Assembly: GCA_050942995.1 (NCBI GenBank)
Contig: JBMNOI010000034.1
Span: 1-32,020, forward strand
DNA length: 32,020 nt
Source of the DNA: JBMNOI01 sp050942995
GTDB taxonomy: Bacteria > Chloroflexota > Anaerolineae > UBA1429
Reading direction: 5' to 3'
A program made the position numbers and the translations under genes. This document shows positions 24,175 to 31,377 of this stretch, piece after piece; the stretch's first letter is position 1; every line of letters starts with the position of its first letter. A model generated the notes under the pieces. The model was not told the DNA's origin, searched no databases, and saw nothing but the letters and a program-made list of their open reading frames with translations.

Positions 24175-25107
24175 CTACTCCTCCGCCGGCGCCGCGGGTG
24201 TCGCAGGCGTTGCCGGCGTCGCAGGCCCTGTCGTGGTCTGTGGCCCGACCAGGCTATTGGCATCCAGAATCAGATCTTGATCTGAAGGCAACAGCACGGT
24301 GGTCACACCGGGCGAGAGACGAGTGGCCCACTCGTAACGGATCAAGTCGGGGTTCCCCTGCAGCTGGCCGGCGATCAATCCCAGCGCTTGGGCTTCGGCT
24401 TCGGCCTCCACAAGGCGCGCCTCAGCCCGTCCCTGAGCGGCGATGATGGCCGCTTTTCTGTCGCCCTCGGCCCGGGCCAGAGAAATCTCGACGTCCTTCT
24501 GGGCCGACTGCAACTCGTACTGTTTTTGCAGGGCCGCCTGCTCGGCCACCTGCTTCTGCTCGATGGCCCGGTTGAACTCCTCAGAGAACTGGACATCGGC
24601 CAGGGAGAACTGGGTGACGATAATGTGGTTACGGACCAATCGCTCGGCCAGGGTATCCTGAATGAGGTCCTTGATCACGGCGCGCTGAACGAGAATATTC
24701 TCGATGCGATATTGCGCCGTGGCGGCCTTGATCGCCTCTTGCATGGCGGGCACGATGATGATGTTCTCATAGTCCAGGCCCACTTCTTGATAGAGCAGGT
24801 TGACGGCGTTCGGATCCAGATGATAGTTCAACACGCCGTCGATCTGTAGCGCCTGAAGGTCGGATGAGGCCGACTCGGTCTGCACCTCGAGTTTTTTCGT
24901 CCGAACATCGACTTCGATCACCTGCCGGGCCACAGGCGGCACGACCAGATGAAATCCCTCGCCCAACACCGCCTGTTCCACACGGCCGAGCATCACGACG
25001 ACGCCACGATGGCCGGGGCTGATGATGGTATAACTGGAAAATACCACGATCAGCACAAAGACTATGAGCAAAACAATCCCAATAGAACGAGCGCCGGCTT
25101 TTTGCAT
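24175..25107 (-). CDS. SPFH / band-7 (prohibitin-like) membrane protein
   Basis: A 310-residue membrane scaffold protein of the prohibitin/HflK-C type. An N-terminal membrane helix (SIGIVLLIVFVLIVVFSSYTII) is followed by the SPFH domain (SPGHRGVVVMLGRVEQAVLGEGFHLVVP; ALQIDGVLNYHLDP; FSLADVQFSEEF). A long Ala/Glu-rich coiled coil (EQKQVAEQAALQKQYELQSAQKDVEISLARAEGDRKAAIIAAQGRAEA) comes next, then a TPA-repeat tail. Such proteins form large membrane rings that organise microdomains and modulate membrane proteases. ATG 25107 has an AAGGAGG site 8 bases upstream, and the promoter at 25140-25168 makes the earlier ATG at 25134 too close to the transcription start. It heads the operon with the dUTPase-like and HEAT-repeat genes. 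Confidence 0.92.
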   Translation of the reverse strand: MQKAGARSIGIVLLIVFVLIVVFSSYTIISPGHRGVVVMLGRVEQAVLGEGFHLVVPPVARQVIEVDVRTKKLEVQTESASSDLQALQIDGVLNYHLDPNAVNLLYQEVGLDYENIIIVPAMQEAIKAATAQYRIENILVQRAVIKDLIQDTLAERLVRNHIIVTQFSLADVQFSEEFNRAIEQKQVAEQAALQKQYELQSAQKDVEISLARAEGDRKAAIIAAQGRAEARLVEAEAEAQALGLIAGQLQGNPDLIRYEWATRLSPGVTTVLLPSDQDLILDANSLVGPQTTTGPATPATPATPAAPAEE

Positions 25108-25139
25108 GGTCGATTCCTCCTTGTTGTAAGCCACACTTT

Positions 25140-25168
25140 ATTATAACACAGGCCGCTTTTGCTGACGA
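25140..25168 (-). promoter_or_regulatory. Predicted sigma70-type promoter for the band-7 operon
   Basis: Minus strand TCGTCA (25168-25163, four of six matches), 17-base spacer, perfect TATAAT (25145-25140), about 33 bases before the chosen ATG. Confidence 0.65.
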
Positions 25169-25256
25169 GGCAGATCAACATACCCCGCCGACATCAGTAA
25201 CTATACGGCAAAAGGTACGCCATGGTTCTGGCCGGCGCTGCAACGAGCAACTCATA

Positions 25257-25288
25257 CAAAAGAGGCATCGCCATGATGACGATGCCCC
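25257..25288 (-). terminator. Intrinsic terminator after the pentapeptide-repeat gene
   Basis: Minus strand GGGGCATCG, 9-base loop, CGATGCCTC then TTTTG: a 9-bp stem with one G-T pair and a short T run, 29 bases past the stop. It ends the four-gene DUF2089 operon. Confidence 0.75.
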
Positions 25289-25316
25289 GGATCGAAACAG
25301 GGTGCCTGTGGCGCCG

Positions 25317-26114
25317 CTAACGATCGCGCCTCAACCCCTTGAGAGCGGCAGGGTCCAGACCCGCGATATCGACCCCCGACAGGTTCACGCCCTGCAGATC
25401 GACTCCCTCCAGATCGATCCCCTGTAATCGGGCGCCGTCCAGGCGCGCATGCCGCAGGTCGGCTCCACGCAGAACGGCGTTCTCCAGCAGTGCGCCCTGC
25501 AGATTGGCCCGGCTGAGGTCGGCCTCACAAAGATCGGCATTGCGCAGATCGGCCCCTTGCAGGTTGGCCTGGTACAGCGTGGCCCCCTGCAATCGAGCGC
25601 CCATCAGGCAGGTTCCCTGCAGGTTCATATGGCGTAGATCGCGGCCGGAGAGATCGGTCCCTCGAAGGCAAGCACCCTGCATATTGGCGTTCCGCAGATC
25701 GGCGTCCCGAATCACGGCGTCCGAGAGATCGGCGCCCTGCAGGTTTGCGCCGCTCAGAAGGACACCTCGCAGATCGGCGTTGCGCAGATTCGCCCCCTGC
25801 AGGTTGGCCTTTTCCAGCACAGCCCCCTCCAGCCGCGCGCCGTGCAGATCGGCCCCCTGCAGGTTCTGGCCGCTCAGGTCGAGTCCGGAGAGATCGCGTC
25901 CGGGACCCTCGTCCGACTCTTTCCGCCGCGCCTCGCGATCGCCCTCGCCGGGTTCGTCATCGTCATCGCGCTCCCACGGGCTTGTCAGGGTCTCGTCCGA
26001 CCTGTCCGGCTGTGCCTCGGCCTCATCATCCAGCGCGGCAATCAGGTATGTGGCCTCATCGACACTGATCTGCCCCTGTTCCAGCATCTTGAGAATACGC
26101 AGTTCTTCACTCAT
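25317..26114 (-). CDS. Pentapeptide-repeat protein with N-terminal SHOCT-like motif
   Basis: A 265-residue protein. Residues 1-29 form a short helical motif (LRILKMLEQGQISVDEATYLIAAL) shared with two neighbours. An acidic linker follows, then about 36 unbroken pentapeptides of the A(D/N)LxG type, which fold into a right-handed quadrilateral beta-helix. N-L-Q-G recurs at every fourth pentapeptide, marking one face of each coil. At the DNA level this gives a 60-base period, visible as repeated ctgcag-ttgg blocks. The ATG at 26114 has AGGAGG 8 bases upstream and overlaps the previous gene by 8 bases. Some pentapeptide proteins mimic DNA and bind gyrase, but many have unknown roles, so no function is claimed. 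Confidence 0.92.
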   Translation of the reverse strand: MSEELRILKMLEQGQISVDEATYLIAALDDEAEAQPDRSDETLTSPWERDDDDEPGEGDREARRKESDEGPGRDLSGLDLSGQNLQGADLHGARLEGAVLEKANLQGANLRNADLRGVLLSGANLQGADLSDAVIRDADLRNANMQGACLRGTDLSGRDLRHMNLQGTCLMGARLQGATLYQANLQGADLRNADLCEADLSRANLQGALLENAVLRGADLRHARLDGARLQGIDLEGVDLQGVNLSGVDIAGLDPAALKGLRRDR

Positions 26115-26934
26115 GCTCGGCGCCTCCTGTATCCTGTTCTGCCCATGGATCGGGAACATCTGTATCGATATCCTGATCGGTGTCCCGGCTCATGATGCGA
26201 ATGTTACCGATTCGGGTGATGATGGCGCGCACATCGGCGCCGCCCCCGTTGAGGTGCCCGTGCAACAGGCCGGCCGCTTCTTTGATGACCTCTATATCCA
26301 GCTCGCTCAGGGTATTGCCCAGGTGGCCGGTCTTGGCCCGGATCGTGCAGGCCGACCGCGCCGAAAGGCATAGCTGAATATCCCCTACATGCGAACGGAG
26401 CCTCACCTCCTGGCCGGAACGCAACGGCACCCCACCTGTATCCAGTCGAACGTTGCCAATCCGGGTGTCCAGTGTGATACGCTCACAGTTCAAGCCATCG
26501 GCCTCTATCTCGCCCACATGGGCGACGGCGCGAATTCGGCTCACCGTAGACGGCACCCCCAGACTGAGGGGAGCCCCTATACGGCCGGTTCGCAACAACA
26601 CCCTGTTGCCCTCTGTGGTGATGCGATACTGATGCGGCAAGAGCCCGTCCACCTGCAAAGAATCTCCCTCGACCGAATAGAGGCGAACCGGTCCGTGCGC
26701 ATTGAGCACATCCAGCATGGTCTCCTCCGCGATCGGCCATGCGTCCGGCGAATGCTCGAAAGCGCGCACAAACTCGTCATCCTCTGCCTCGGTCCAGGGA
26801 TTCCGGATGGGCCACGTCCGCTGCCGTGGCTGCCCCTCGGCCTGCTCCAGCGCCTGTAACAGTCGGTCGCCCTCCTCGGCACTGATCTTGCCCTCGCTGA
26901 TCATTCGCAAAACGCTCATCTGTGCGTCGTTCAT
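26107..26934 (-). CDS. DUF4097-like beta-rich protein with N-terminal SHOCT-like motif
   Basis: A 275-residue protein, probably cytoplasmic since no signal or membrane helix is visible. The first 31 residues (MSVLRMISEGKISAEEGDRLLQALEQ) match the SHOCT-like motif found at the start of YvlB/LiaX-type proteins and in the two neighbours. After a Trp/Pro linker, the rest is a run of short strands with repeated G(E/D/N)I turns (AHVGEIEADGLNCERITLDTRIGNVRLDTGG; SHVGDIQLCLSARSACTIRAKTGHLGNTLSEL), as in DUF4097/adhesin-like beta-solenoids. The ATG overlaps the upstream stop as ATGA. LiaX-like proteins sense cell-envelope damage in Firmicutes; a similar role here is only suggested by architecture. Confidence 0.82.
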   Translation of the reverse strand: MNDAQMSVLRMISEGKISAEEGDRLLQALEQAEGQPRQRTWPIRNPWTEAEDDEFVRAFEHSPDAWPIAEETMLDVLNAHGPVRLYSVEGDSLQVDGLLPHQYRITTEGNRVLLRTGRIGAPLSLGVPSTVSRIRAVAHVGEIEADGLNCERITLDTRIGNVRLDTGGVPLRSGQEVRLRSHVGDIQLCLSARSACTIRAKTGHLGNTLSELDIEVIKEAAGLLHGHLNGGGADVRAIITRIGNIRIMSRDTDQDIDTDVPDPWAEQDTGGAEHE

Positions 26935-27638
26935 ACTGTTCTCCTTTGCTGTGAGGCATATCGCCCGGCCTCGTCGGCCGCGTTCAGGACCCGGATCGCG
27001 CCGGTGTTTGCCCGCAGAGTAAGGTTCAGATGGGGGTCATCGCCCACCGGGCCGCGCACATGATCTCCGATACCCGGCCATACCCGCTTATGGCGCAGAG
27101 GGCCGGGGTCGGACCGCACGGAGCCGATATCGGCACGGGCATCGAGATTGAACCCGCCGTCTGCCGTCAGACCGATGCGCAGGGTTCCCACCCCAACCCG
27201 CAGCGTCGAGTCGCCCGTCATGACGAACCGATCCACTTTGATCTCGCCCACATGGGCACGCACATCCAGCGCGCCCTCGATATCGGAGACGAGCACCTGC
27301 CCCACCTGATTGACCACCTGAACACGGCTCTGCCGGGGAGCATGGACCCGAATCGCCACGTTAGGCGAGCGGCCGATGCATAGTTTCCCGGGGACGGCGC
27401 TCCTCACCTGCACCTGCCCCTCGTCACCCTGCTCGATATCGACTGTGATCTGCTCGACTTTTGCCCCGGCCTCTTCTTCGCTCTGTCCCCAAGCCTTTAC
27501 AGTGACCTCGACCTCTGCCCGGGCCTCGTCAGTGCCACAGATCTCGACGGTGCCGACGTCACCGTCCACCTGTAACCTCAGGGGAATCTCGACGGCGAAC
27601 GTCTCGTTGTATCGTTTAACGATCTCTATCTCGTTCAT
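26931..27638 (-). CDS. DUF4097-like beta-solenoid protein
   Basis: A 235-residue protein without signal or membrane helix. It consists of repeated short beta strands separated by G(E/T/Q)(I/V/L) turns: VDGDVGTVEICGTDEARAEVEVTV, VNQVGQVLVSDIEGALDVRAHVGEIKVD, VGTLRIGLTADGGFNLDARADIGSVRSD, LRANTGAIRVL. This is the DUF4097 pattern. The AHVGEI turn also appears in the next gene, suggesting that the two arose by duplication. ATG 27638 is preferred because AAGGA lies 8 bases upstream; an ATG at 27644 is only 2 bases from it. It is the second gene of the operon, 27 bases after the DUF2089 gene. Confidence 0.8.
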   Translation of the reverse strand: MNEIEIVKRYNETFAVEIPLRLQVDGDVGTVEICGTDEARAEVEVTVKAWGQSEEEAGAKVEQITVDIEQGDEGQVQVRSAVPGKLCIGRSPNVAIRVHAPRQSRVQVVNQVGQVLVSDIEGALDVRAHVGEIKVDRFVMTGDSTLRVGVGTLRIGLTADGGFNLDARADIGSVRSDPGPLRHKRVWPGIGDHVRGPVGDDPHLNLTLRANTGAIRVLNAADEAGRYASQQRRTV

Positions 27639-27665
27639 CGACATCTTCCTTATCTGGCTCTATCG

Positions 27666-28055
27666 TTATCGATCCCCCTCGCGGCGAATCTGCGCCAGCA
27701 GGCGGGCGGCCTCTTCGGCGTCGATCTCGCCCTGCCCCAGGCGCTCCAGCACCTCACGCCGTCGCGCGCCGGCCATCTCTTCCGCCATATCCACCTCAAA
27801 GCCCAATTCATCGATCACATCGTTCAGGCGGCTTCGCAGTGACCAGTACGATTCGCCTACCTCGCGTTCCATCTCTTTCAGGTTCCCACGATTGCGCACA
27901 AACGCCTCGATAAAATGCAGGCTCTCGGAGGACAACCGACAGAAGCGGCACGGCGTATACTGTGCAAGAATCACCGTCTCACACGACGTGCAGCTCAATC
28001 GCGTGGCGGCCAGATCTCCACCGCAGTTTGGGCAACGGGTCAACATCTTGTGCAT
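27666..28055 (-). CDS. DUF2089-family zinc-ribbon / helix-turn-helix protein
   Basis: A 129-residue protein with an N-terminal zinc ribbon (CPNCGG, CTSC, then CRFC), followed by a helical segment in which RNRGNLKEMEREVGESYWSLRSRLNDVIDELG reads as a helix-turn-helix. At the C terminus is the SHOCT-like motif (REVLERLGQGEIDAEEAARLLAQI). This is the DUF2089 layout and probably a small DNA-binding regulator. The ATG at 28055 is preferred: GGAGAATAGG lies just upstream, whereas the ATG at 28088 would be only about 10 bases from the predicted transcription start. As first gene behind a promoter flanked by an inverted repeat, it may regulate its own operon (inference). Confidence 0.85.
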   Translation of the reverse strand: MHKMLTRCPNCGGDLAATRLSCTSCETVILAQYTPCRFCRLSSESLHFIEAFVRNRGNLKEMEREVGESYWSLRSRLNDVIDELGFEVDMAEEMAGARRREVLERLGQGEIDAEEAARLLAQIRREGDR

Positions 28056-28099
28056 ATTCCTATTCTCCACGCAAAATAATTTCTTCATCCTCTAATTAT

Positions 28100-28133
28100 T
28101 TGACATTATAGCAAATGTTTTTGAAAATGTCAA
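28100..28133. repeat. Inverted repeat flanking the DUF2089 operon promoter (possible operator)
   Basis: TTGACATT at 28100-28107 and AATGTCAA at 28126-28133 are perfect 8-bp inverted copies 18 bases apart. One arm covers the minus-strand -35, the other overlaps the -10 and the bases just downstream. The spacing puts the arm centres 26 bp apart, about two and a half helical turns. Confidence 0.6.
28105..28133 (-). promoter_or_regulatory. Perfect-consensus sigma70-type promoter of the DUF2089 operon
   Basis: Minus strand TTGACA (28133-28128), 17-base spacer, TATAAT (28110-28105), with TG at the extended -10 position (TGCTATAAT). Every key base matches consensus. Transcription would begin near 28098 and cover the four genes down to the terminator at 25257-25288. 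Confidence 0.88.
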
Positions 28134-28204
28134 CCCTCACCTCATATTCTTTGACGGTTGTCGTCATGATCTGTATCGCGAGTCGCTCATGACCTGTCCT
28201 CGCA

Positions 28205-28233
28205 TTGACGACCGCCCTCCCTCTATGTACACT
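28205..28233 (+). promoter_or_regulatory. Predicted promoter for the amidase gene
   Basis: TTGACG (28205-28210), 17-base spacer, TACACT (28228-28233), about 27 bases before the chosen ATG at 28261. It is divergent from the DUF2089 promoter. Confidence 0.55.
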
Positions 28234-28260
28234 ATGGACATTCATATTCAGAGGGTGCCG

Positions 28261-28983
28261 ATGTCTCGCTACTATACCTTGCCTTCGAAAAGGCGCTCCT
28301 GTTTAGGGACAATCGCCGCCGCGATAAAGATCGGGCTGCTTCTCCTGGTCGGTATCCTCGTGGTGCTTGCGTTGCTCGACATGCCCAATCTGCCCGGCCG
28401 CCTCGCCGGACTCCAGGCCGATGCGCCGACGGTGGGGCTCATCGCCGGCCACTGGCAGCACGATTCGGGCGCCGTCTGCCCCGACGGCCTCGAAGAGGTC
28501 GAGATCAATTTGCAGATCGCCCGGCACGTGGCTCAACAGCTGCGCCGACAGGGCTACCGCGTCGAGGTGCTGCCCGAGTTCTCTCCCCGATTGAACGGCT
28601 ACCGCGCCGACGTCCTTTTGTCGATCCACTCCGACTCGTGTATCGAGCTCTCTGGATTCAAGGTGTCGCGCATGACCCAATCGGCCGTCCCCGAGATGGA
28701 AGATCGCCTGGTGCAATTGCTTTACGAGCATTACGCCGCGAGCACCGGCCTGATGCCCCACCCGGATACCATCACCGAGGATATGCGTCAGTACCATGCC
28801 CTGCGCAAGATCGCCCGAGATACCCCGGGCGCCATCATAGAATGTGGATTCATGGGCGGAGATCGTCACCTGCTGACACAGGAGCAGGATCGAGCAGCCG
28901 CCGGTATCGCCGGCGGGCTGGCGGCCTTTGTGCAGGAGCAACGCGCCCTGACTCTCGATGAGGCGGCATCTGCCGAGCCATAG
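28261..28983 (+). CDS. Membrane-anchored N-acetylmuramoyl-L-alanine amidase (amidase_3 family)
   Basis: Zinc hydrolase predicted to cut the bond between N-acetylmuramic acid and L-alanine in peptidoglycan. The 240-residue protein has a basic tail, one membrane segment (IKIGLLLLVGILVVLALL, about 23-39), and an amidase_3 domain with all key positions. These are H64 in AGHWQHDSGA, E79 in GLEEVEIN, H123 in SIHSDS and the catalytic E194 in IIECGFMGGDRHLL. The C-terminal helix is AAAGIAGGLAAFVQEQ. Residues DVLLSIH fit the family core strand. ATG 28261 is preferred over an in-frame ATG at 28189 because GAGGG lies 5 bases upstream and the -10 element at 28228 falls after 28189. There are no SPOR, SH3 or LysM domains of its own. 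Confidence 0.9.
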   Translation: MSRYYTLPSKRRSCLGTIAAAIKIGLLLLVGILVVLALLDMPNLPGRLAGLQADAPTVGLIAGHWQHDSGAVCPDGLEEVEINLQIARHVAQQLRRQGYRVEVLPEFSPRLNGYRADVLLSIHSDSCIELSGFKVSRMTQSAVPEMEDRLVQLLYEHYAASTGLMPHPDTITEDMRQYHALRKIARDTPGAIIECGFMGGDRHLLTQEQDRAAAGIAGGLAAFVQEQRALTLDEAASAEP

Positions 28984-29075
28984 AGGCGCCATGGCCGCAT
29001 TCTGGTTGTGTTCTATCGGACCCTAATCGACCCGACGATGATATATATATCCCAGAACGACAGGAGAATGCTTCG

Positions 29076-30038
29076 ATGAAAGTGCTGATCGGTCCCAACT
29101 ACTTTGGTCTGGAAAAGTGTATCTCCGAGTTCGCGCCAGAATATCCGGATCTCGACTTTGTCTTTTGCTCCGAACCGGACAAACTGGCCGAAGAGATCGC
29201 CGATGCCGAGATATTCATGGGCTGGCTCAGGCGAGACATCTTTTTGAAGGCAAAAAAGCTCAAGTGGATCCAATCGCCCTCCTCGGGCATCAACTATTAC
29301 ACCGCCATCCCCGAACTGGTCGAGAGCGACGTGCTGCTCACCAGCGCGCGGGGCACACACGGCGGCTGCCTGGCCGATCATGCGTTTGCGCTGATCCTGG
29401 CCTTTACCCGCCACATCAAAGAGTTTGTCCTTCACCAGCAGGAACGCTGCTGGTCGGCACGCATGCTGCGCCCGCAGATGCGCGAATTGACCGGTGAAAC
29501 CATCGGCATCATCGGCTTTGGTACCATCGGCCGAACCATCGCCAGGCGCGCCCAGGCGTTCGACATGCGTATCCTTGCCGTCGATGTGTATCCCGTCGAA
29601 AAGCCCGACTATGTCGAGTCGCTATCGGATCTGAGCGGCCTGGACACGCTGCTTCGCGAGTCGGATTACGTGGTGGTCACGGTGCCCTACACGCCCGATA
29701 CCGACAAGATGATCGGTGCGCGTGAGATCGCCCTGATGAAGCCCACGGCCCTCCTCATCGGCCTGTCGCGCGGCGGCATCATCGACGAGTCGGCCCTTAT
29801 CCCGGCGCTACGCGAAAAACGAATCGCCGGAGCCGGCATGGATGTGTTCGAGCAAGAGCCCTTGCCCGAAGACAGCGAACTGTGGGATATCGAAAACCTG
29901 CTCATCACCCCCCATGTGGCCGGCGGCAGCCAGTACGAGTGCGACTTTATTCTCGGCATATTCAAAGAGAATATCGATCGCTTTCTGCGCGGCGAGTTCC
30001 CCTTGCGCAATCAGATCGACAAGAAACAGGGATTCTAG
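29076..30038 (+). CDS. D-2-hydroxyacid dehydrogenase (NAD(P)-binding)
   Basis: A 320-residue member of the D-isomer-specific 2-hydroxyacid dehydrogenase family, which reduces 2-keto acids to D-2-hydroxy acids or the reverse. The Rossmann motif is GFGTIG (147-152), with D170 after the second strand suggesting NAD preference. The catalytic triad is R232 in GLSRGGIIDESAL, E261 in MDVFEQEPLP and H280 in TPHVAGG. The substrate-loop motif SPSSGINYY (68-75) resembles phosphoglycerate- and glyoxylate-reductase-like members. The substrate cannot be told from sequence. AGGAG lies 9 bases before the ATG. The 92-base gap after the amidase gene contains only an AT-rich run (gatatatatat), with no clear promoter. 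Confidence 0.92.
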   Translation: MKVLIGPNYFGLEKCISEFAPEYPDLDFVFCSEPDKLAEEIADAEIFMGWLRRDIFLKAKKLKWIQSPSSGINYYTAIPELVESDVLLTSARGTHGGCLADHAFALILAFTRHIKEFVLHQQERCWSARMLRPQMRELTGETIGIIGFGTIGRTIARRAQAFDMRILAVDVYPVEKPDYVESLSDLSGLDTLLRESDYVVVTVPYTPDTDKMIGAREIALMKPTALLIGLSRGGIIDESALIPALREKRIAGAGMDVFEQEPLPEDSELWDIENLLITPHVAGGSQYECDFILGIFKENIDRFLRGEFPLRNQIDKKQGF

Positions 30039-30110
30039 AACCTGCCCGGGAAACGAGTCGCTGCATATGAACAGGGCGTGTTGGGGTGGGCCCGCCGGCC
30101 GGCTTGAACT

Positions 30111-30136
30111 TTGTGGGGTCGGCGTAGCCCCCACAA
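30111..30136 (+). repeat. Hairpin between the dehydrogenase and mtnA genes
   Basis: TTGTGGGG (30111-30118) and CCCCACAA (30129-30136) form a perfect 8-bp stem with a 10-base loop. There is no T run on either strand, so it is not a clear intrinsic terminator. It could slow or attenuate readthrough into mtnA. The remainder of the 187-base gap shows nothing recognisable. Confidence 0.5.
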
Positions 30137-30225
30137 CAATGTAAACAACCCGCCTTTGCACGCCGGCATACCCGGTGCGCCATCGCAAAGCGCCATAGCC
30201 GGAGGTTCTGAGGAAGGAGAGACGC

Positions 30226-31281
30226 ATGCAGGTAGAGGGTGTTCCCTATCGCACGGTATGGATGGAAGGCCGGACGGTGCGGATGGTCAACCAGTCGTTG
30301 ATCCCCCACCGCTTCGAGATCATCGACCTGCCCACCCACCGCGAGACGGCTCACGCCATCCAGACCATGATCGTCCGGGGCGCCGGGGCCATCGGCGCCG
30401 CCGCCGGATACGGCATGGCCCAGGTGGTGCTGGAGGCGCCCGACGGCCCGGAATTCGACCGTTATGTCGAGCAAGGGGCCGAGACGCTGCGTCGCACCCG
30501 CCCCACGGCTCAGGATCTCTTTTATGCCATCAACCGCGTACTAGAGGCCGCCCGTAAAGCCGGCAGCGTGGCCACGGCGCGTGCGGCCGCCGTCGAGGTG
30601 GCCACCGCCATGGCCGACGCCAACGCCGCCGCCGGAGAGGCCATCGGCCGCCACGGCGCCGACCTCATCCCCGACGGCGCGCGAATCCTCACCCACTGCA
30701 ACGCCGGGTGGCTGGCCTTTGTGGACTGGGGCAGCGCCCTGGCCCCCATCTATATGGCCGCCCGCCAGGGCAAGCGGGTCTTTGTTTATGTGGACGAGAC
30801 CCGTCCCCGCTGTCAAGGCGCTCTGCTCACCGCATGGGAGCTGCATAACGAGGGGGTCGAACACGCCATCATCGCCGATAACGCCGCCGGTTACTTTATG
30901 CGGCGCGGCGAGATCGACCTGGCTATCGTGGGGGCCGATCGCATCGCCGCCAACGGCGACGTGGCGAACAAGATCGGCACCTACGAGAAGGCGCTGTGCG
31001 CCGCCGCCCACGATATCCCGTTCTATGTCGCCGCCCCCACCAGCACCATCGACCCCGACTGTCCCACCGGCGACGATACCCCCATCGAGGAACGGGACGA
31101 GGACGAGGTGCTCTATGCGGTGGGACGCAACGACGAGGGCGAGATCTGCCGCGTGCGGCTGGCCCACGACGCCGCTCACGCCCGCAACCCGGCGTTCGAT
31201 ATCACGCCGGCGCGCTACGTGCGGGCCATCATCACCCAGTACGGCGTGCACTCGCCCGATGCGCTGCCCCGGCCCGACTGA
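30226..31281 (+). CDS. mtnA: S-methyl-5-thioribose-1-phosphate isomerase
   Basis: Isomerises 5-methylthioribose-1-phosphate to 5-methylthioribulose-1-phosphate in methionine salvage or the MTA shunts. The 351-residue protein belongs to the aIF2B/MtnA family and has the expected motifs: MIVRGAGAIG near residue 50, C158 in ILTHCNAGWLAF (catalytic Cys), YVDETRPRCQGALLTAWEL, D238 in AIVGADRIAANGDVANKIGTY (catalytic Asp) and FYVAAPTSTID. The usual RGAPAIG motif reads RGAGAIG here. AAGGAGAG lies just upstream of the ATG. No other methionine-salvage gene is present in the window. Ribose-1,5-bisphosphate isomerase is a related alternative, but the motifs favour MtnA. Confidence 0.93.
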   Translation: MQVEGVPYRTVWMEGRTVRMVNQSLIPHRFEIIDLPTHRETAHAIQTMIVRGAGAIGAAAGYGMAQVVLEAPDGPEFDRYVEQGAETLRRTRPTAQDLFYAINRVLEAARKAGSVATARAAAVEVATAMADANAAAGEAIGRHGADLIPDGARILTHCNAGWLAFVDWGSALAPIYMAARQGKRVFVYVDETRPRCQGALLTAWELHNEGVEHAIIADNAAGYFMRRGEIDLAIVGADRIAANGDVANKIGTYEKALCAAAHDIPFYVAAPTSTIDPDCPTGDDTPIEERDEDEVLYAVGRNDEGEICRVRLAHDAAHARNPAFDITPARYVRAIITQYGVHSPDALPRPD

Positions 31282-31322
31282 CGGACGGGCACGCATCGAC
31301 AACGGTTCGCGCAAGTAAAACA

Positions 31323-31352
31323 GGCCGCCGCACGATCCACTGTGCGGCGGCC
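31323..31352. terminator. Bidirectional terminator hairpin between mtnA and rmlC
   Basis: GGCCGCCGCAC (31323-31333) and GTGCGGCGGCC (31342-31352) form a perfect 11-bp stem with an 8-base loop. On the minus strand it is followed by TGTTTTACTT, a good terminator tail for rmlC. On the plus strand the tail is weaker (CATTCGTT) but it lies 41 bases after the mtnA stop, between convergent genes. Confidence 0.8.
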
Positions 31353-31377
31353 CATTCGTTATGCTCGGCCTGGCCGA

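Noticed and set aside
25330..25880. 60-base periodic sequence as a CRISPR array or intergenic tandem repeat
   Set aside because: The period is in frame, encodes pentapeptides and the units diverge between copies; there are no spacers.
28984..29075. Promoter at the AT-rich run gatatatatat before the dehydrogenase gene
   Set aside because: No -35 hexamer lies at a usable distance; the gene may be read from the amidase promoter.
30039..30225. SAM or related riboswitch before mtnA
   Set aside because: Only one simple hairpin is visible; no multi-helix junction or conserved core was recognised.
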